Below are positions 52,956 to 63,194 of a stretch of 64,000 nt of DNA, in pieces. The position numbers and the translations under genes are program-made. The stretch is from Vanessa cardui (Eukaryota > Arthropoda > Insecta > Lepidoptera > Nymphalidae), in the NCBI RefSeq assembly GCF_905220365.1, contig NC_061153.1, positions 10,808,001 to 10,872,000 on the forward strand, written 5' to 3'. The notes under the pieces are model-generated. The model made no database searches and was not told where the DNA came from. It saw only the letters and a list, made by a program, of their open reading frames with translations. Within the stretch, counting starts at the first letter, position 1, and every line of letters starts with the position of its first letter.

Positions 52956-53439
52956 TACTAAATTTAAATGGCAGATATAATATAAACAAAGTAACGAAAA
53001 ATATATTTTTTTTTGTACTGAAACTGATGGGGATGGATCCTTGAACCTCGAGATTTGTACGACTTAAGGCAGGCCTATTCACCAATATTCCAAGCGACCA
53101 TTAATGATCGAGGTGCATTTAACTATCGGTAGCAGAACTTGTATTATGTAGTAAGCTTGAGCGAGTACTTGAGAATATGTTCTTTGTTTATTTCAACACA
53201 TATCACAGCACAAAGAAAAGTGGGAAAACGTAGTTTAGATACACACTTATCTTGAACATTTTATAGAAATAGGCCATAGAAACGAAACTTTTTCCTTATA
53301 GTTTTTCACTTCTGAGCACAATATTTATTCATACTTCAATATGGTTAATTCATTTATGCAATAAATTTAAGGTTTATAAGCAAAAAATAATTTAATATGA
53401 GGAGCTATGAAATATACGTATGATGCGTATGACGTTCGA
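52956..53439 (-). other. LINE-E leader with a tRNA-like segment
   Basis: No coding frame. On the minus strand a B-box-like CGAGGTTCAAGGATCC lies at about 53035-53050, following a GGTCGCTTGGAATATTGG stretch. It may be a SINE head or leader sequence. Confidence 0.35.
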
Positions 53440-54800
53440 TGTGATATTTTTGGCAAAAACAGTTAGAAATAATATTCTAAAAGACACCAAAGAAGCCAAA
53501 TACTACACGATAATGTTCGACTGCGCTCCAGACAGAACAAATGACCTAGGTAATTAGATATGTAAAAAGAGCTGGCGGTGAGTATGAAATAAAAGAAAGT
53601 TTCATTGATTTCATAGAAGTTGTTAGAAAGATAGAGAGGACATTCGTCAACAGATTTTAGAAAAATTGGCAGTTGATGATTTAGATGTTGGACAATGTCG
53701 TGGCCAATCTTATGATAATGGATCCAGTAAGGAATGTGCTGTCTGAGGTACCATGCTTGCCTCACTCCATAAATTTTGGGTGTTTTAGGTGTTTATGAAA
53801 ATGTTATGTAAAAGTACGTTAAAACAAATTTAAAAGGAAGTAGTCAGGTGAGATGGTCTGCGAAGCACTTTGTTGTGAATGCTCTATTAAATAATTTTAC
53901 AGCGGAAGCCTTAGAAGAAGTTAAGCAAACTTCTCGTGCTCCAGAATCTAAGTACGAAGCAAGTAATCTCTTAACTGCTATAAAGGATTTTAAATTTATT
54001 CTTAATTTAACTATTTGGGCAAATATTCTCCGCGAAATCAATCGAGTGAATATAGAAATTCAGAAAGTAGACATTATCCTTGCCCGTTCCGTCACACTAA
54101 TGGATGGTCTGATGAAAACTTTTATGAAATGTGATAAAATCCGATGGAGCTGAAGAGGTTGCTGAAAAAAGAGGACCCTATTTTGCAAAACTAACAAATT
54201 CCGAAACGTAAAAGACATTTCGATGAGATGTGTCAAGACGAATTACAAACACCTGTAAAAAAAAGTAAAGTAACAGCCTGTACATTTCCCACTGCTGAGA
54301 CAAGGCCTCCTCTTCCATTAAGGAGAGGGTTTGGAACATATTCTACCACGCTGTTCCAATGCAGGTTGGTGGAATGCACATGTGGTAGAATTTCGATGAA
54401 ATTAGACACATGCAGGTTTCCTCACGATGTTTTCCTTCACCGCCGGGCACGAGATGAATTATAAACACAAATTAAGCACATATTTATAGTGTTGCTTGCA
54501 TGGGTTTGAACCCGCAATCATCGGTTAAGATGCACGCGTTCTAACCACTGGGCCATCTCAGCTCTGTCACCTGTACCTGTACAATTATTTTCTAAGGAAA
54601 TAATAATGGTCTTTGATGGATTTATATCAGTAATTAAAAAGAGGTTTGAATTTGCTACCATGCTGAATTTTAATAATGGTAGTAATATTTTGAAAATGTC
54701 AATTGAAGAACTTCAAAAGTATGGAGCACATCTGGCTCGACCCCCAGTGCAACACTGTCACTTTTGCAAAAAATGCAAAAATTAGTTAAATAACCTATGA
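53440..54800 (+). pseudogene. hAT-type transposase remnant (ZMYM-like)
   Basis: Plus-strand pieces: VRNNILKDTKEAKYYTIMFD and CAPDRT near 53460 (first catalytic Asp region), then VRWSAKHFVVNALLNNFTAE, ASNLLTAIKDFKFILNLTIW and EINRVNIEIQKVDIIL (53850-54153), KRHFDEMCQDELQTP (54210), and after a SINE the stretch IMVFDGFISVIKKRFEFATM and LKMSIEELQKYGAHLA (54600-54740). The order matches hAT transposases of the DUF4371/ZMYM type. Many stops. The dimerisation domain end is missing. Confidence 0.7.
54268..54570 (-). mobile_element. tRNA-derived lepidopteran SINE
   Basis: The minus strand starts GAGCTGAGATGGCCCAGTGG and TTAGAACGCGTGCATC (A-box), then TTGCGGGTTCAAACCCATGC (B-box). A body follows with CGTGAGGAAACCTGCATGTG and AGGCCTTGTCTCAGCAG-like 3' sequence. 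It is inserted within the hAT remnant between QTPVKK and IMVFDG. Confidence 0.85.
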
Positions 54801-55257
54801 TTATCCTAGAGTATGCAAACTGTTTTTCAAAAACACTTTAACGATTAATAATAGTCTAATAGGGACCGCTTTAAAGAAAAAAAATAAAGACAATAATATT
54901 TCTGCAATGAAAGAAGTGGATGTCATGAAAATAGGTATAAAGTAGATGATAGCATAAAAAATGGTGTTAAGTCTACATACGAGATAATTCAAACAGACAA
55001 TATATTAATGGAAGTAAAGCCATTACTGACCTTCACAGAGACTACGTAGAACAAAACCAGCCATTTGTTACGTAACTAATGTTTTATGGAATATTTATGC
55101 AAGATTTTAATATTTCATTTTTTGCTCCAAAAAGATTTTTGTTATGTCTGTGAATCTTTTAAAAGCACTAAAGAAAGTAATAAAAAAAAAAACTATGACC
55201 ATAACTTATGTTACGGTGTTCGGAGAAAGACTTTTTAAAAAATATTTATCTATTTAA

Positions 55258-55555
55258 AATTAACATTTTCTTGGTGGTAGGGCTTTGTGCAAGCCCGTCT
55301 GGGTAGGTACCATCTACTCATCAGTTATTCTACCGCCAAACAACAGTACTCGCTATTGTTGTATTCCGGTTTGAAGGGTGAGTGAGCCAGTGTAACTACA
55401 GGCACAAGGGACATAACATCTTAGTTCGCAAGGTTGGTGGCGCATTGACGATTTAAGGAATACTTAATATTTCTTACAGGGTCATTGTCTATGGGTAATG
55501 GTGACCACTTACCATCAGGTGGCCCATATGTTCGTCCGTCAACCTATACCATAAA
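55258..55555 (+). mobile_element. lepidopteran SINE (Metulj-like)
   Basis: Runs from TTGGTGGTAGGGCTTTGTGC through AGGGTGAGTGAGCCAGTG, CAAGGGACATAACATCTTAG and GGTGACCACTTACCATCAGG to a CTATACCATAAAAAAAATAA tail. This is the widespread lepidopteran SINE pattern. A degraded inverted piece sits in intron 3 of the recombinase-like gene. Sequence 54801-55257 holds nothing else recognised. Confidence 0.8.
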
Positions 55556-55659
55556 AAAAATAACAAAATTATATATTTTATTAATTAATTACATTTGACT
55601 TATCTAATGCTATTACAAGACTGATTTTAAATTCTAATATTAATTATTTACAAAAACAA

Positions 55660-56030
55660 TATGGAATGTGCGTGTAAGCAGTTTCATTGTGTTCTATATT
55701 CCATCGTCAGCGGTATGTGCAGGGTTATTGCACTATAACTCTCATCAAAATAAAAAAGTTCAATCACGGCTAAAGAAAGAGAATGATAAGAAAAATAAAG
55801 ACTATCTGGTTGCAGTTTATGATCTACAGGCTGTTTTTCAATATCCAAATCAAAATTAAATGTTCTCAATTTGACTATATACAATATCCAGAATAATTGT
55901 GTGGAAAATTATATTTGGGACGAATCAAATACTAATCGTGGTGTAAACGAAATTGGCACCTGTGTTTATAAATACCTCATGAAAGTATGAGAGGGTAGCA
56001 GAAAAATAAATTTATGCTCTGTATCTATCT
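55660..56030 (+). pseudogene. transposase-like fragment, part 1
   Basis: Translates as HYNSHQNKKVQSRLKKEND, DYLVAVYDLQAVFQYP, a frame change, then KLNVLNLTIYNIQNNCVENY and WDESNTNRGVNEIGTCVYKY. This resembles a catalytic-core block found in many uncharacterised insect transposase-like proteins. Part 2 is at 57715 on the far side of a LINE. I cannot name the superfamily with certainty. Confidence 0.45.
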
Positions 56031-56527
56031 ATATGCAAACTCAAACCTCAAATTCCTTTATTCAATATTAAAGCAATATTCTTAAATTCCTTTATTCAAT
56101 ATTAAAGCAATATTGAAGCATTACACTTACTTATTGATTGTCAAATAAACACTACCACCGATTCGGAAAAAGGAACACCCTGACCTGAGAAGAGCCGGCG
56201 AAAGAAACTCAGCGGGTCTTTTTTTTGTTATTTTTTTTTTTTTTTTGTTAAATTAATAAGATACATAGTAGTATATGATTAGAAATAGCCAGGAGGCGAT
56301 CGTTTCATTCCCAAGGTGTGCTATCAAACATAAACTCGCTAATTGTATAATAACCTTTTGCACACAAGCGTTCCTTAACAATTTTTTTTTAATTTGGCAA
56401 CAGAAGCATTTTGAACGCTTTCTGAGATGCTGTTGTAGAAGCGTATACATTGCCCCACAAAAGAGTTACTGACTCTATGCAGTCGAGTAACAGGAGTAAC
56501 AAGATTGTGTTTGTTCCTTGTACCAAT

Positions 56528-56847
56528 TGTTGGAATAATACAAAAACTCTCCTCACAATCAATACTTTATCTCTCCTGAAGTGGTTCACGATCCTTCCAA
56601 TTCGACGATTAAAGTAAGAATGACAATTTCTAGGCTTACTCCTAGTATTTAATGTTTACACGCCCCTCCTTTGACTGTAGCAACATCCGGTTTCGATCCA
56701 TTTTAAAAACAATTTAGTTTAGTCAAAACCGGATGTTGACAATCAACGCAAATTGTAACAACTATTTAAATCGAATTATTTATACTGATAATACTTTAAT
56801 ACATTAAAACAATGAAATATGATCATATTAAAATAAATATGCTAACA
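56528..56847. mobile_element. solo LTR
   Basis: 320 bp starting TGTTGGAATAATAC and ending TGCTAACA, flanked on both sides by CAAT (56524-56527 and 56848-56851). It interrupts LINE-C copy 2 between codons for Asn and Ile of THNIGTR. It has no coding capacity. It contains an inverted pair AACATCCGGTTT/AAACCGGATGTT. It is not the LTR of the Gypsy at 16115-22243. Confidence 0.75.
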
Positions 56848-57030
56848 CAATGTTATGAGAATCACATTTTCTTATAAAAACATTAATATTTTTCCGTACA
56901 TACAAAACATTACAAAATATGTATTGAGAAGCAACCGTCAATATCTTAATTTCTTTAAATCTATACCTTAATGATTCCTTGGCTCCTAGGTTATAGATTG
57001 TGCGAATAGCCCTCGTCTGCAGCACAAATA

Positions 57031-57609
57031 TATTGGGTTGGCAACTAAGTGATTGCCGATTTTTTGGATAGGTGGACTTTAGGCTTGATTTTGTTTTGTG
57101 AAAGTGGTCAAAGCACCTAACCTATATTTTTTATAAATTGTTTAGACTTCTCACTTTAATTTCGTAAAACAATATATATCGATTAGTGCCTTAGTTTTGT
57201 TTTTATCCCAATTAAAAAATAGAAGAACAGGACGTGCACTTCAAACATATTTTAGTGTATTACTTCCGAAAAGGCAAGAACGCCTAGCAAGCACAAAAGA
57301 AGTTATATGCCGTATACGGAAATGGAGCCTTGACAGAAAGGCAGTGTCGAAATTGGTTTGCCAGAATTCGTTCTGGTGATTTTTCATCGGAAAATGCTCA
57401 ACGATCTGGCTGCCCAGTCGAAGTCAATGGTACCCATATCAAGGCCATTATCGATTCAGATTGCACAACACGTCGTGATATTGCACAGAAACTCAATATA
57501 TCGCACACATGCATTAAAAATGTTTGGATATATCAAAAACTCGTTTTATAGAAAAATTTCAAATTTTCCTTCTTGTTTGAAATCGGCAATCACTTAGTTG
57601 CCAACCCTA
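57031..57609 (+). mobile_element. internally deleted mariner
   Basis: The termini TATTGGGTTGGCAACTAAGT and ACTTAGTTGCCAACCCTA are inverted, with TA duplications (57029-57030 and 57610-57611). The interior keeps broken N-terminal helix-turn-helix codons: SLTERQCRNWFARIRSGDF and QRSGCPVEVNGTHIKAIID, with IAQKLNISHTCI. All catalytic parts are gone. At 579 bp it has MITE-like proportions. Confidence 0.88.
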
Positions 57610-57714
57610 TAGTTTGGATAGCGGCTGCGTTACCCCAAAGCATAATACCGTAGGACATTATATTATGAAACTAACTAAATTATACTAGTCGAGCCGTATC
57701 AACATCAGTATGCG

Positions 57715-57948
57715 GTGAGGGCAATAACAAAAATTAACTCTATCATCTATAAATACTTAATTAAAGAGCATACTCGGAATGAGGGTAACTCAGCACATTC
57801 CCAAGCAGAACAAGAAAACTGGCAGTTGAAATCTGGTCCTATGTATACACCTGATGCATTTATTGGTGCGGTAAAGGCGGCAAGAAAAAAGAGCGAACCC
57901 TTTCACGTTAATGAAATGTGTTACGCCGATTTCTATGACATAAAAAGT
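57715..57948 (+). pseudogene. transposase-like fragment, part 2
   Basis: Reads TKINSIIYKYLIKEHTRNEG, NSAHSQAEQEN, then PMYTPDAFIGAVKAARKKSE, FHVNEMCYADFYDIKSL. In insect transposase-like proteins a block of the form KFLxxGHTxxExDSVHS lies downstream of the block in part 1, so both are likely one gene split by LINE-C copy 2. It ends at the TTAA target of the piggyBac element. Confidence 0.45.
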
Positions 57949-58660
57949 TTAACCCTAGAAAGATAACCTACGCCTCAGAGGCGCACATGCTGACTTAAAA
58001 TCGTTGTCTCTTTCTAATGAGCGCGCGATTCTTTTTGTCCTTTTTTGTTAGCTCAGTCATCGATGCTCAGCGTCGCGGGACGGTCGTTTTTACGTGGTAA
58101 GTATCATACTTTTACAGATACAATGAGGTAATGCGCTCCAGAGGCGCATGGTTATCTTTTGTGTGACTTTTAACAAAAGTGAGAATGTGTTTATTTTTAG
58201 ATATTTTCTGTATTACATGTTTTTTTATTGGTTTTAGCCTGACATCTTTACTATTTTATTATGACAAGCCGAAGAGTATTGACTGATGATGAAATATGTC
58301 GATTGATGACTGAAGAGAAAGACAACGAGCATAGTGAACGTCAGGAAAGTGACACTGAGTCTGAAGATGATGTACAAAGTGATTTCGAAGATGAGTTTAT
58401 CGATGATGAGATACAAGAAGTTGCGAATAATACACAAAATGAAGCCGATATTACTCCAGCTTTATCTTCAGAGCCCACTGAAACTTCAGAAATATCGCGT
58501 CGTGACCGACGAATAATCGTTCCTGATTGCCGTGTGATTCGAGGTAAGAACCAACATTGCTGGTCTACTACTAAAGGACATAATCGTGGAAGAATATCTG
58601 CTATAAATATAGTTCGCACAAGCAGAGGCCCAACGCGCATGTGTCGAAATATATGTGACC
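57949..58660 (+). mobile_element. piggyBac-type element, 5' end only
   Basis: The TTAA target (57949-57952) is followed by CCCTAGAAAGATAACC, the piggyBac terminal signature. An ACGCCTCAGAGGCGC palindrome follows, with a second TGCGCTCCAGAGGCGCA palindrome at about 58133, then the transposase start at 58261. The element is broken off at about 58660 by a LINE fragment. No matching 3' terminus is visible in the window. Confidence 0.85.
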
Positions 58661-59466
58661 CAACTGTACTTAAGCTAAATGAAGATTTAAGAAACATAGC
58701 AGGTTGGTCAGAAGCAAATTGTTTAGCGCTAAATCCACAAAAGTCTAAATTTGTAATACTGGGCACGGCGAATCAAATACAACTGATATCAAGGGAAATA
58801 CCTATGGTTAAAATTCAAGATGAACCAATTGAAAGAGTTACAGAAGCACGTAATCTTGGCGTACTTATGGACGAATGCCTTAGATTTGAAAAACATATTC
58901 ATAATACAGTTAAAAGCTGCTTTTATCGTCTAAAAGTTTTATACCAAATAAGAAAGTTTTTAAAGGTAAATGTAAGAATCCGCCTATGTGAATCATTAGT
59001 ATTATTCAAATTAAATTACGCCGATGTAGTGGTGGGCCCAAGACTATTGCAACGTACAAAAAATTTAATTCAAAAGGTGCAAAATGCTTGTGCAAGATAT
59101 TGCTTCGATATACCTCCACGTACGCATGTCACACAATATTTAAATAACGCAGGAATTATGAGAATGGAATACCGTAGGCAACTGCATTTTATGACGCTCT
59201 TATTCGGGGTAATCAAGTTCAAACTTCCACCATACCTTTATAACAAGCTTCGTTGGGCGCACGATACGAACACATACGCAACCAGATCGAAATCATATTT
59301 ACTTCTTATGCCTCTCCATAGAACGGCCGCCTTCCGTGGCAGTTTTCGATACGCCGCCACCAAGTGCTGGAACAACCTTCCACCGCCATTGAGGAACCTA
59401 AATATAATTCATAATTTTAGAAACAAATACAGAAAATTTCTTCTTGATAAACAAAAGCAAACATAG
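58261..59466 (+). CDS. chimeric ORF: piggyBac transposase N-terminus fused in frame to LINE RT C-terminus
   Basis: 401 residues without a stop. Residues 1 to about 135 are the acidic N-terminal region of a piggyBac transposase (SRRVLTDDEICRLMTEEKD, then SALNIVR-like ISAINIVRTSRGPTRMCRNI, CDP). From about residue 137 (LKLNEDLRNIAGWSEANCLA, LNPQKSKFVIL) it is the region after the catalytic box of a LINE RT, followed by its C-terminal domain (RNLGVLMDECLRFEKHIHNT, LVLFKLNYADVV, RYAATKCWNNLPPPLRNL). Neither enzyme is complete: it lacks the piggyBac DDE domain and the RT palm. It is most likely an accident of a 5'-truncated LINE landing in frame. Confidence 0.8.
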   Translation: MTSRRVLTDDEICRLMTEEKDNEHSERQESDTESEDDVQSDFEDEFIDDEIQEVANNTQNEADITPALSSEPTETSEISRRDRRIIVPDCRVIRGKNQHCWSTTKGHNRGRISAINIVRTSRGPTRMCRNICDPTVLKLNEDLRNIAGWSEANCLALNPQKSKFVILGTANQIQLISREIPMVKIQDEPIERVTEARNLGVLMDECLRFEKHIHNTVKSCFYRLKVLYQIRKFLKVNVRIRLCESLVLFKLNYADVVVGPRLLQRTKNLIQKVQNACARYCFDIPPRTHVTQYLNNAGIMRMEYRRQLHFMTLLFGVIKFKLPPYLYNKLRWAHDTNTYATRSKSYLLLMPLHRTAAFRGSFRYAATKCWNNLPPPLRNLNIIHNFRNKYRKFLLDKQKQT

Positions 59467-59585
59467 CAATTGATTTTATTTATCTTTGTTAATTTAAATA
59501 TAATATAATGATTTATATTTAATTGTATACATATGTATGAATTTATATACATGTTCGTGTGTGTGTGTGTGTGTGTATAATAATA

Positions 59586-60511
59586 GGTTGGGGAAAAATT
59601 TTCTTCGTATTTTATATGAAAATTCAAAAAGTTTTTTTTATAGTTTATTTACATTTGACTAAAGTATGTAGGTGCCATTTTGTTCCATAACTTTTTGCCA
59701 TCTTGTTGGTAGTGACATGATCCCATTGCTGTAAAAATTTTGGGGCTTCTGATCAAAAAACTGCGACAAGTGGTTTTGGCAGTCCTCTCGGTTTTGCCTC
59801 AGTCTGTGAAGCTTGACCGGCCTTTGACCACGATCTTTTTCGCACGTTCTTGTCGTATGTGATCCACTTTTCATCACCATTTATCAGATTCTTCAAAAAA
59901 TGGTTCGGTTTCATTACGTCGTAATAAAGAATCACAAATGAGTACACGGTTCATTAGGTTTCTGTCAGTGAGTTCATGAGGCACCCATATATCGAGCTTT
60001 TTTGTGTACCCAGCTTTATTCAAATGAGTCAAAACCGTTTTGTGGTCAATGGCCAGTTCTTCAGCTACATCGTAACTACTAATATGCCGATCTTGCTCCA
60101 CTTTTTCAAAAATGGCATCAATTTTGTCCGTAACAGGGTGACCAGAGCGAGATGCATCTTTGATATCAAAATTTCCGGCTTGAAAACGCTTAAACCAAAC
60201 TTGCGCTACTCTCACAGATACTGCATTAGGTCCATAAACATCACAAATTTTTTTCGCGGCTTGAGTTGCATTTTTACCTTTTTTATAGTAAAATTTTAAA
60301 ATGTATCGAATTTCTTCTTTAGATTCACTCATTTTAACAACAACAAAAACAAATGAAAATCACACAAATTCCTAATTTGAATTTGGAAGTGCCTTCTTTA
60401 AAATTAAAACTTTTTAATGATACCAAAACCAGCCAGATACAAATGGTATAGCCAAAGAGATTTTATTACAAGTTCATACATACTATATGCGAAAAGACTT
60501 TTTCCCCAACC
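59586..60511 (-). mobile_element. mariner-2, deletion derivative
   Basis: 926 bp with the same termini as mariner-1 (GGTTGGGGAAAA and TTTTTCCCCAACC) and TA duplications at 59584-59585 and 60512-60513. It is about 310 bp shorter because the transposase middle is missing. Confidence 0.92.
59659..60332 (-). pseudogene. mariner-2 transposase, catalytic middle deleted
   Basis: The ATG at 60332 opens SESKEEIRYILKFYYKKGKN, as in mariner-1. The frame ends at 59874, then GDEKWITYDKNVRKRSWSKA (first catalytic Asp) and, after a junction, the extreme C-terminus FYSNGIMSLPTRWQKVMEQN. The second and third catalytic acids are lost. Protein identity to mariner-1 over the N-terminal 150 residues is very high. 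Confidence 0.9.
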
Positions 60512-60625
60512 TAATATGTAGGTATGTGTGTGTATGTAGTTGTATAGATGAGATTTTATATATGTATATGTCATAACTATAAAATGATAATTCAATATAA
60601 TCTTATAACTTTTTTTTTTTAATAT

Positions 60626-61189
60626 GTAATCAAATCTACTCACCTAACAGTGCATGGCCCATTGGCAAGATGGAGTATTGATCAGACTTGGTTAGACTAT
60701 TTAGTGAATAGATTTCAACCTCTATTTGATTGTTATGATATTTGTTAAACGGCACGTCTCGACCTGCTTGCGACCTTCTGTAATAATATGTTCGCTATAT
60801 TAATTTATACCTCCAATAAATGCAAAGAATCAAAAGTAATATTATTTAGATTATATTAAAACACATTTAAAAAAAGAAAAGAAAAAACAGAAATTAGTAT
60901 ATATTACTTACTTATTATTATTAATTCTTTTTTTTTCTTTCTCCTTAAATAATTCGTAGGTGATCGAATATCTTTGTGATCTCAGCGTAATATAATTTAG
61001 TTTTAAATTTTAATCCATTGTGCTACACGTCCAACCTCCACTGCCGCCGCGAGGTACCTGAGGGCTGAGCGCATCATACTATCCTAGACTTGTTTTGATT
61101 TCTGTTATGTTTTTACTTTTATTTTGTTTTTGATTTTAACACGACATAATAGTGGACTATTGTCAATGTCGTTCACTTGACGTACGGAA
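60626..61189. other. unassigned sequence
   Basis: AT-rich with no coding frame I trust. An open stretch at about 60640-60750 reads TVHGPLARWSIDQTWLDYLV on the plus strand but matches nothing I recognise. Confidence 0.4.
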
Positions 61190-61575
61190 ATAAGGTGATC
61201 ACTGAAAATCAGTGCTGCCGTCTTTGCGAATTTCACGCATAGTACGAATCGTATTTTAATTTAAGTATAGAAAAAAAAAAAAAAAACTATATAATTTAAA
61301 TCGTTAATTTTTTTTTTTTTTTTGTGTGTGTGAAATTCCTAGGCCGACAGCAAATGCTGAGTGATTTCCCTTTTTGTGGCATCGTACTGCTATGTAGGCA
61401 GCATTTTGTTTTTATTTATTTATGCCTCTTTTTAAAATCTTTCTTAGATATTATTTAATTGTATTGTTATTTTAAGTTTTTGTTTTTTTTTTTTTTTTTT
61501 TATTGTTTATGTCACTGATGTATCAACACGATGCTTACAAATAAAAATTCTTTCTTTCTTCTTCTTCTTCTTTCT
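61190..61575 (+). mobile_element. LINE 3' tail, 5'-truncated
   Basis: Non-coding stretch ending CACGATGCTTACAAATAAAA, then ATTC(TTTC)n and (TTC)n at 61544-61575, which resembles the tail of an R1/Jockey-type LINE. It includes T and A homopolymers of 15-20 bp. The source family is not identified. Confidence 0.5.
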
Positions 61576-61689
61576 AATAAAAAAGAAAAACAACTACATT
61601 TTTGAATTGAAAAATCCATACAAAATTTGTCAGATAAAAAAAGCAGATCGCATGGATTTAGTCAACAAAAACATTATAGTCGTATTTTT

Positions 61690-63194
61690 AATTAGGGTGT
61701 AAGGGGAGTCGACAACAACCTAGGCTCCTTACCGTCAACCTCACCTGCTCGTGGTGCATCCTGCTAATCAACGAACAAGGCTCTGGCGACCGAAATCGTG
61801 GCGGTATAACCACACAAATGCTGGAATCCGAAAATGCTAATCCTGATAGCGGGCAGCAGCGCTATTTGTGAAAGATTCCAGCCACTGCGGCCACCAACCC
61901 GCCTGCCAAGCGCGGTGACTAAGGCAAAAACCCCCTATGAGCGACGACACAAATTCACGGCCGCCAATTCCCGGTAATCGCACTATTCCTGGCCACGGTA
62001 CCGGCCAGGTAACGGTGCGATGGGGGGTGCTAAGAATCCCCGGGCTACGGCAGGGTACCACAAACGGCGACTGTTTCTGGCCACGTATAATGGACGCTCT
62101 CTGCGGCTGGACGAACGCCTGACAGAATTGGAAGTAGAGTTAAGTCGTATTAACTGGGATATAGTAGGTCTATCAGAAATCCGAAGACAGGGCGAGGACA
62201 CGATGACACTAGATTCCGGTCACTTACTCTACTTCCGAGAAGGACACCAATCATCCCAAGGTGGCGTCGGCTTTTTGATCCATAAGTCACTCAGAAGCAA
62301 TGTCGTGGAGGTTGGCAGTGTGTCGGCAAGGGTGGCATACCTTGTCTTAAAGATAACCGAGAGGTATGCCTTGAAGGTAATACAAGTGTATGCCCTAACG
62401 TCTACATACACTGACGAAGAGGTCGAAGTCATGTACGAAGACATGGTGAAAGCTATGTCTCGTACCAGTACCTTCTACACAATTGTTATGGGTAACTTCA
62501 ATGCCAAAGTGGGAGTACAGAGTACAGTACACCAGGAAGATGGTGAAAATTCGGCTATGGGCACAGGAATCATCGGGGGCAAATGCTGGTAAACTTCCTT
62601 GTGGCTCAGGGATTATTTCTGCTGAATTAATTTTTCCAGAAAAAGCCCCAAAGTAAACCTGGCAAAGCCCCGATAACACAGCGATGAATGAGATCGACTT
62701 CATTTTATCCAATAAGCGCCAAATATTCAGGGATGTCTCCGTGATCAACAGGGTAAACACTGGAAGTGATCACCGCCTGGTAAGAGGCACCCTGAATATT
62801 AACACTCAAATCTAACGATCGCGGTTAATGAAGTCGACTCTAAGACCAACTCAGCCCCAAGTTGAAGCTGGTTGGTAAAGCTTCCAGTTGGAACTACAGA
62901 ACCGATTTGCCATGTTGGAAACCAGGCAGGACATTGACGACGCCACCAATAGTCTGGTGCGTGTCATCCGCGAAGTGGGCCAAAATTACTTCGACAAAAG
63001 AGCAATGGACCTAAGTCGAAGCTCTCAGGCGAGACTCTGAACGAGATGAGAAGGAGACGAAAATAGCAGAATATGACGCCATCTGAGTGTCAGGCACTTA
63101 ACAGGAAGGTTAAAAAACTAATAAGGCGTGACACAAGACGAGCTAATACCCGGAATATTGAAGATGCCATAGCACTCAATAGGGGCTCAAAGGT
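61690..63194 (+). mobile_element. RTE-type LINE, 3'-truncated
   Basis: The leader 61690-61930 contains TAAGGCAAAAACCCCCTATG-type RTE leader sequence. The endonuclease frame follows, then degraded linker with several stops (EIDFILSNKRQIF, SDHRLVRGTLNI, RFAMLETRQDIDDATNSLVR). It is cut at 63194 by PLE-2, before the RT core. Confidence 0.78.
61985..62592 (+). pseudogene. RTE endonuclease domain
   Basis: The frame 62020-62592 reads LFLATYNGRSLRLDERLTEL, NWDIVGLSEIRRQG, HQSSQGGVGFLIHKSLRSNV and YTIVMGNFNAKVGV. These are the APE-type motifs of RTE elements (N..S, SE.R, GN/DFNA), with Asn replacing the usual Asp in the last. A stop ends it at 62590-62592. Related codons continue in other frames. 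Confidence 0.82.

Larger units (their letters stand above)
56045..57712 (-). mobile_element. LINE-C copy 2, 5'-truncated, with a solo LTR and a mariner inside
   Basis: The minus strand carries TDVDTARLV (57712), IMSYGIMLWGNAAAI, RAIRTIYNLGAKESL, VRKNIN, then the 3' UTR with the conserved hairpin (56151-56216) and a tail at about 56045. The tail contains a direct duplication of about 34 bp (AATTCCTTTATTCAATATT, AAAGCAATATT) at 56051-56115. The sequence is interrupted by 56528-56847 and 57031-57609. Confidence 0.85.
58661..60625 (+). mobile_element. 5'-truncated LINE, split by mariner-2
   Basis: The coding part ends at the TAG at 59464-59466. The 3' UTR (59467-59583) contains a GT microsatellite (59557-59577), is interrupted by a mariner, and resumes at 60512 with TATGTAGGTATGTGTGTGTA to a T-rich end at about 60625. 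Confidence 0.65.

Noticed and set aside
60640..60760. Remaining piggyBac transposase downstream of the LINE
   Set aside because: A short open stretch exists, but it shows no piggyBac motif and no TTAA-linked 3' terminus was found.
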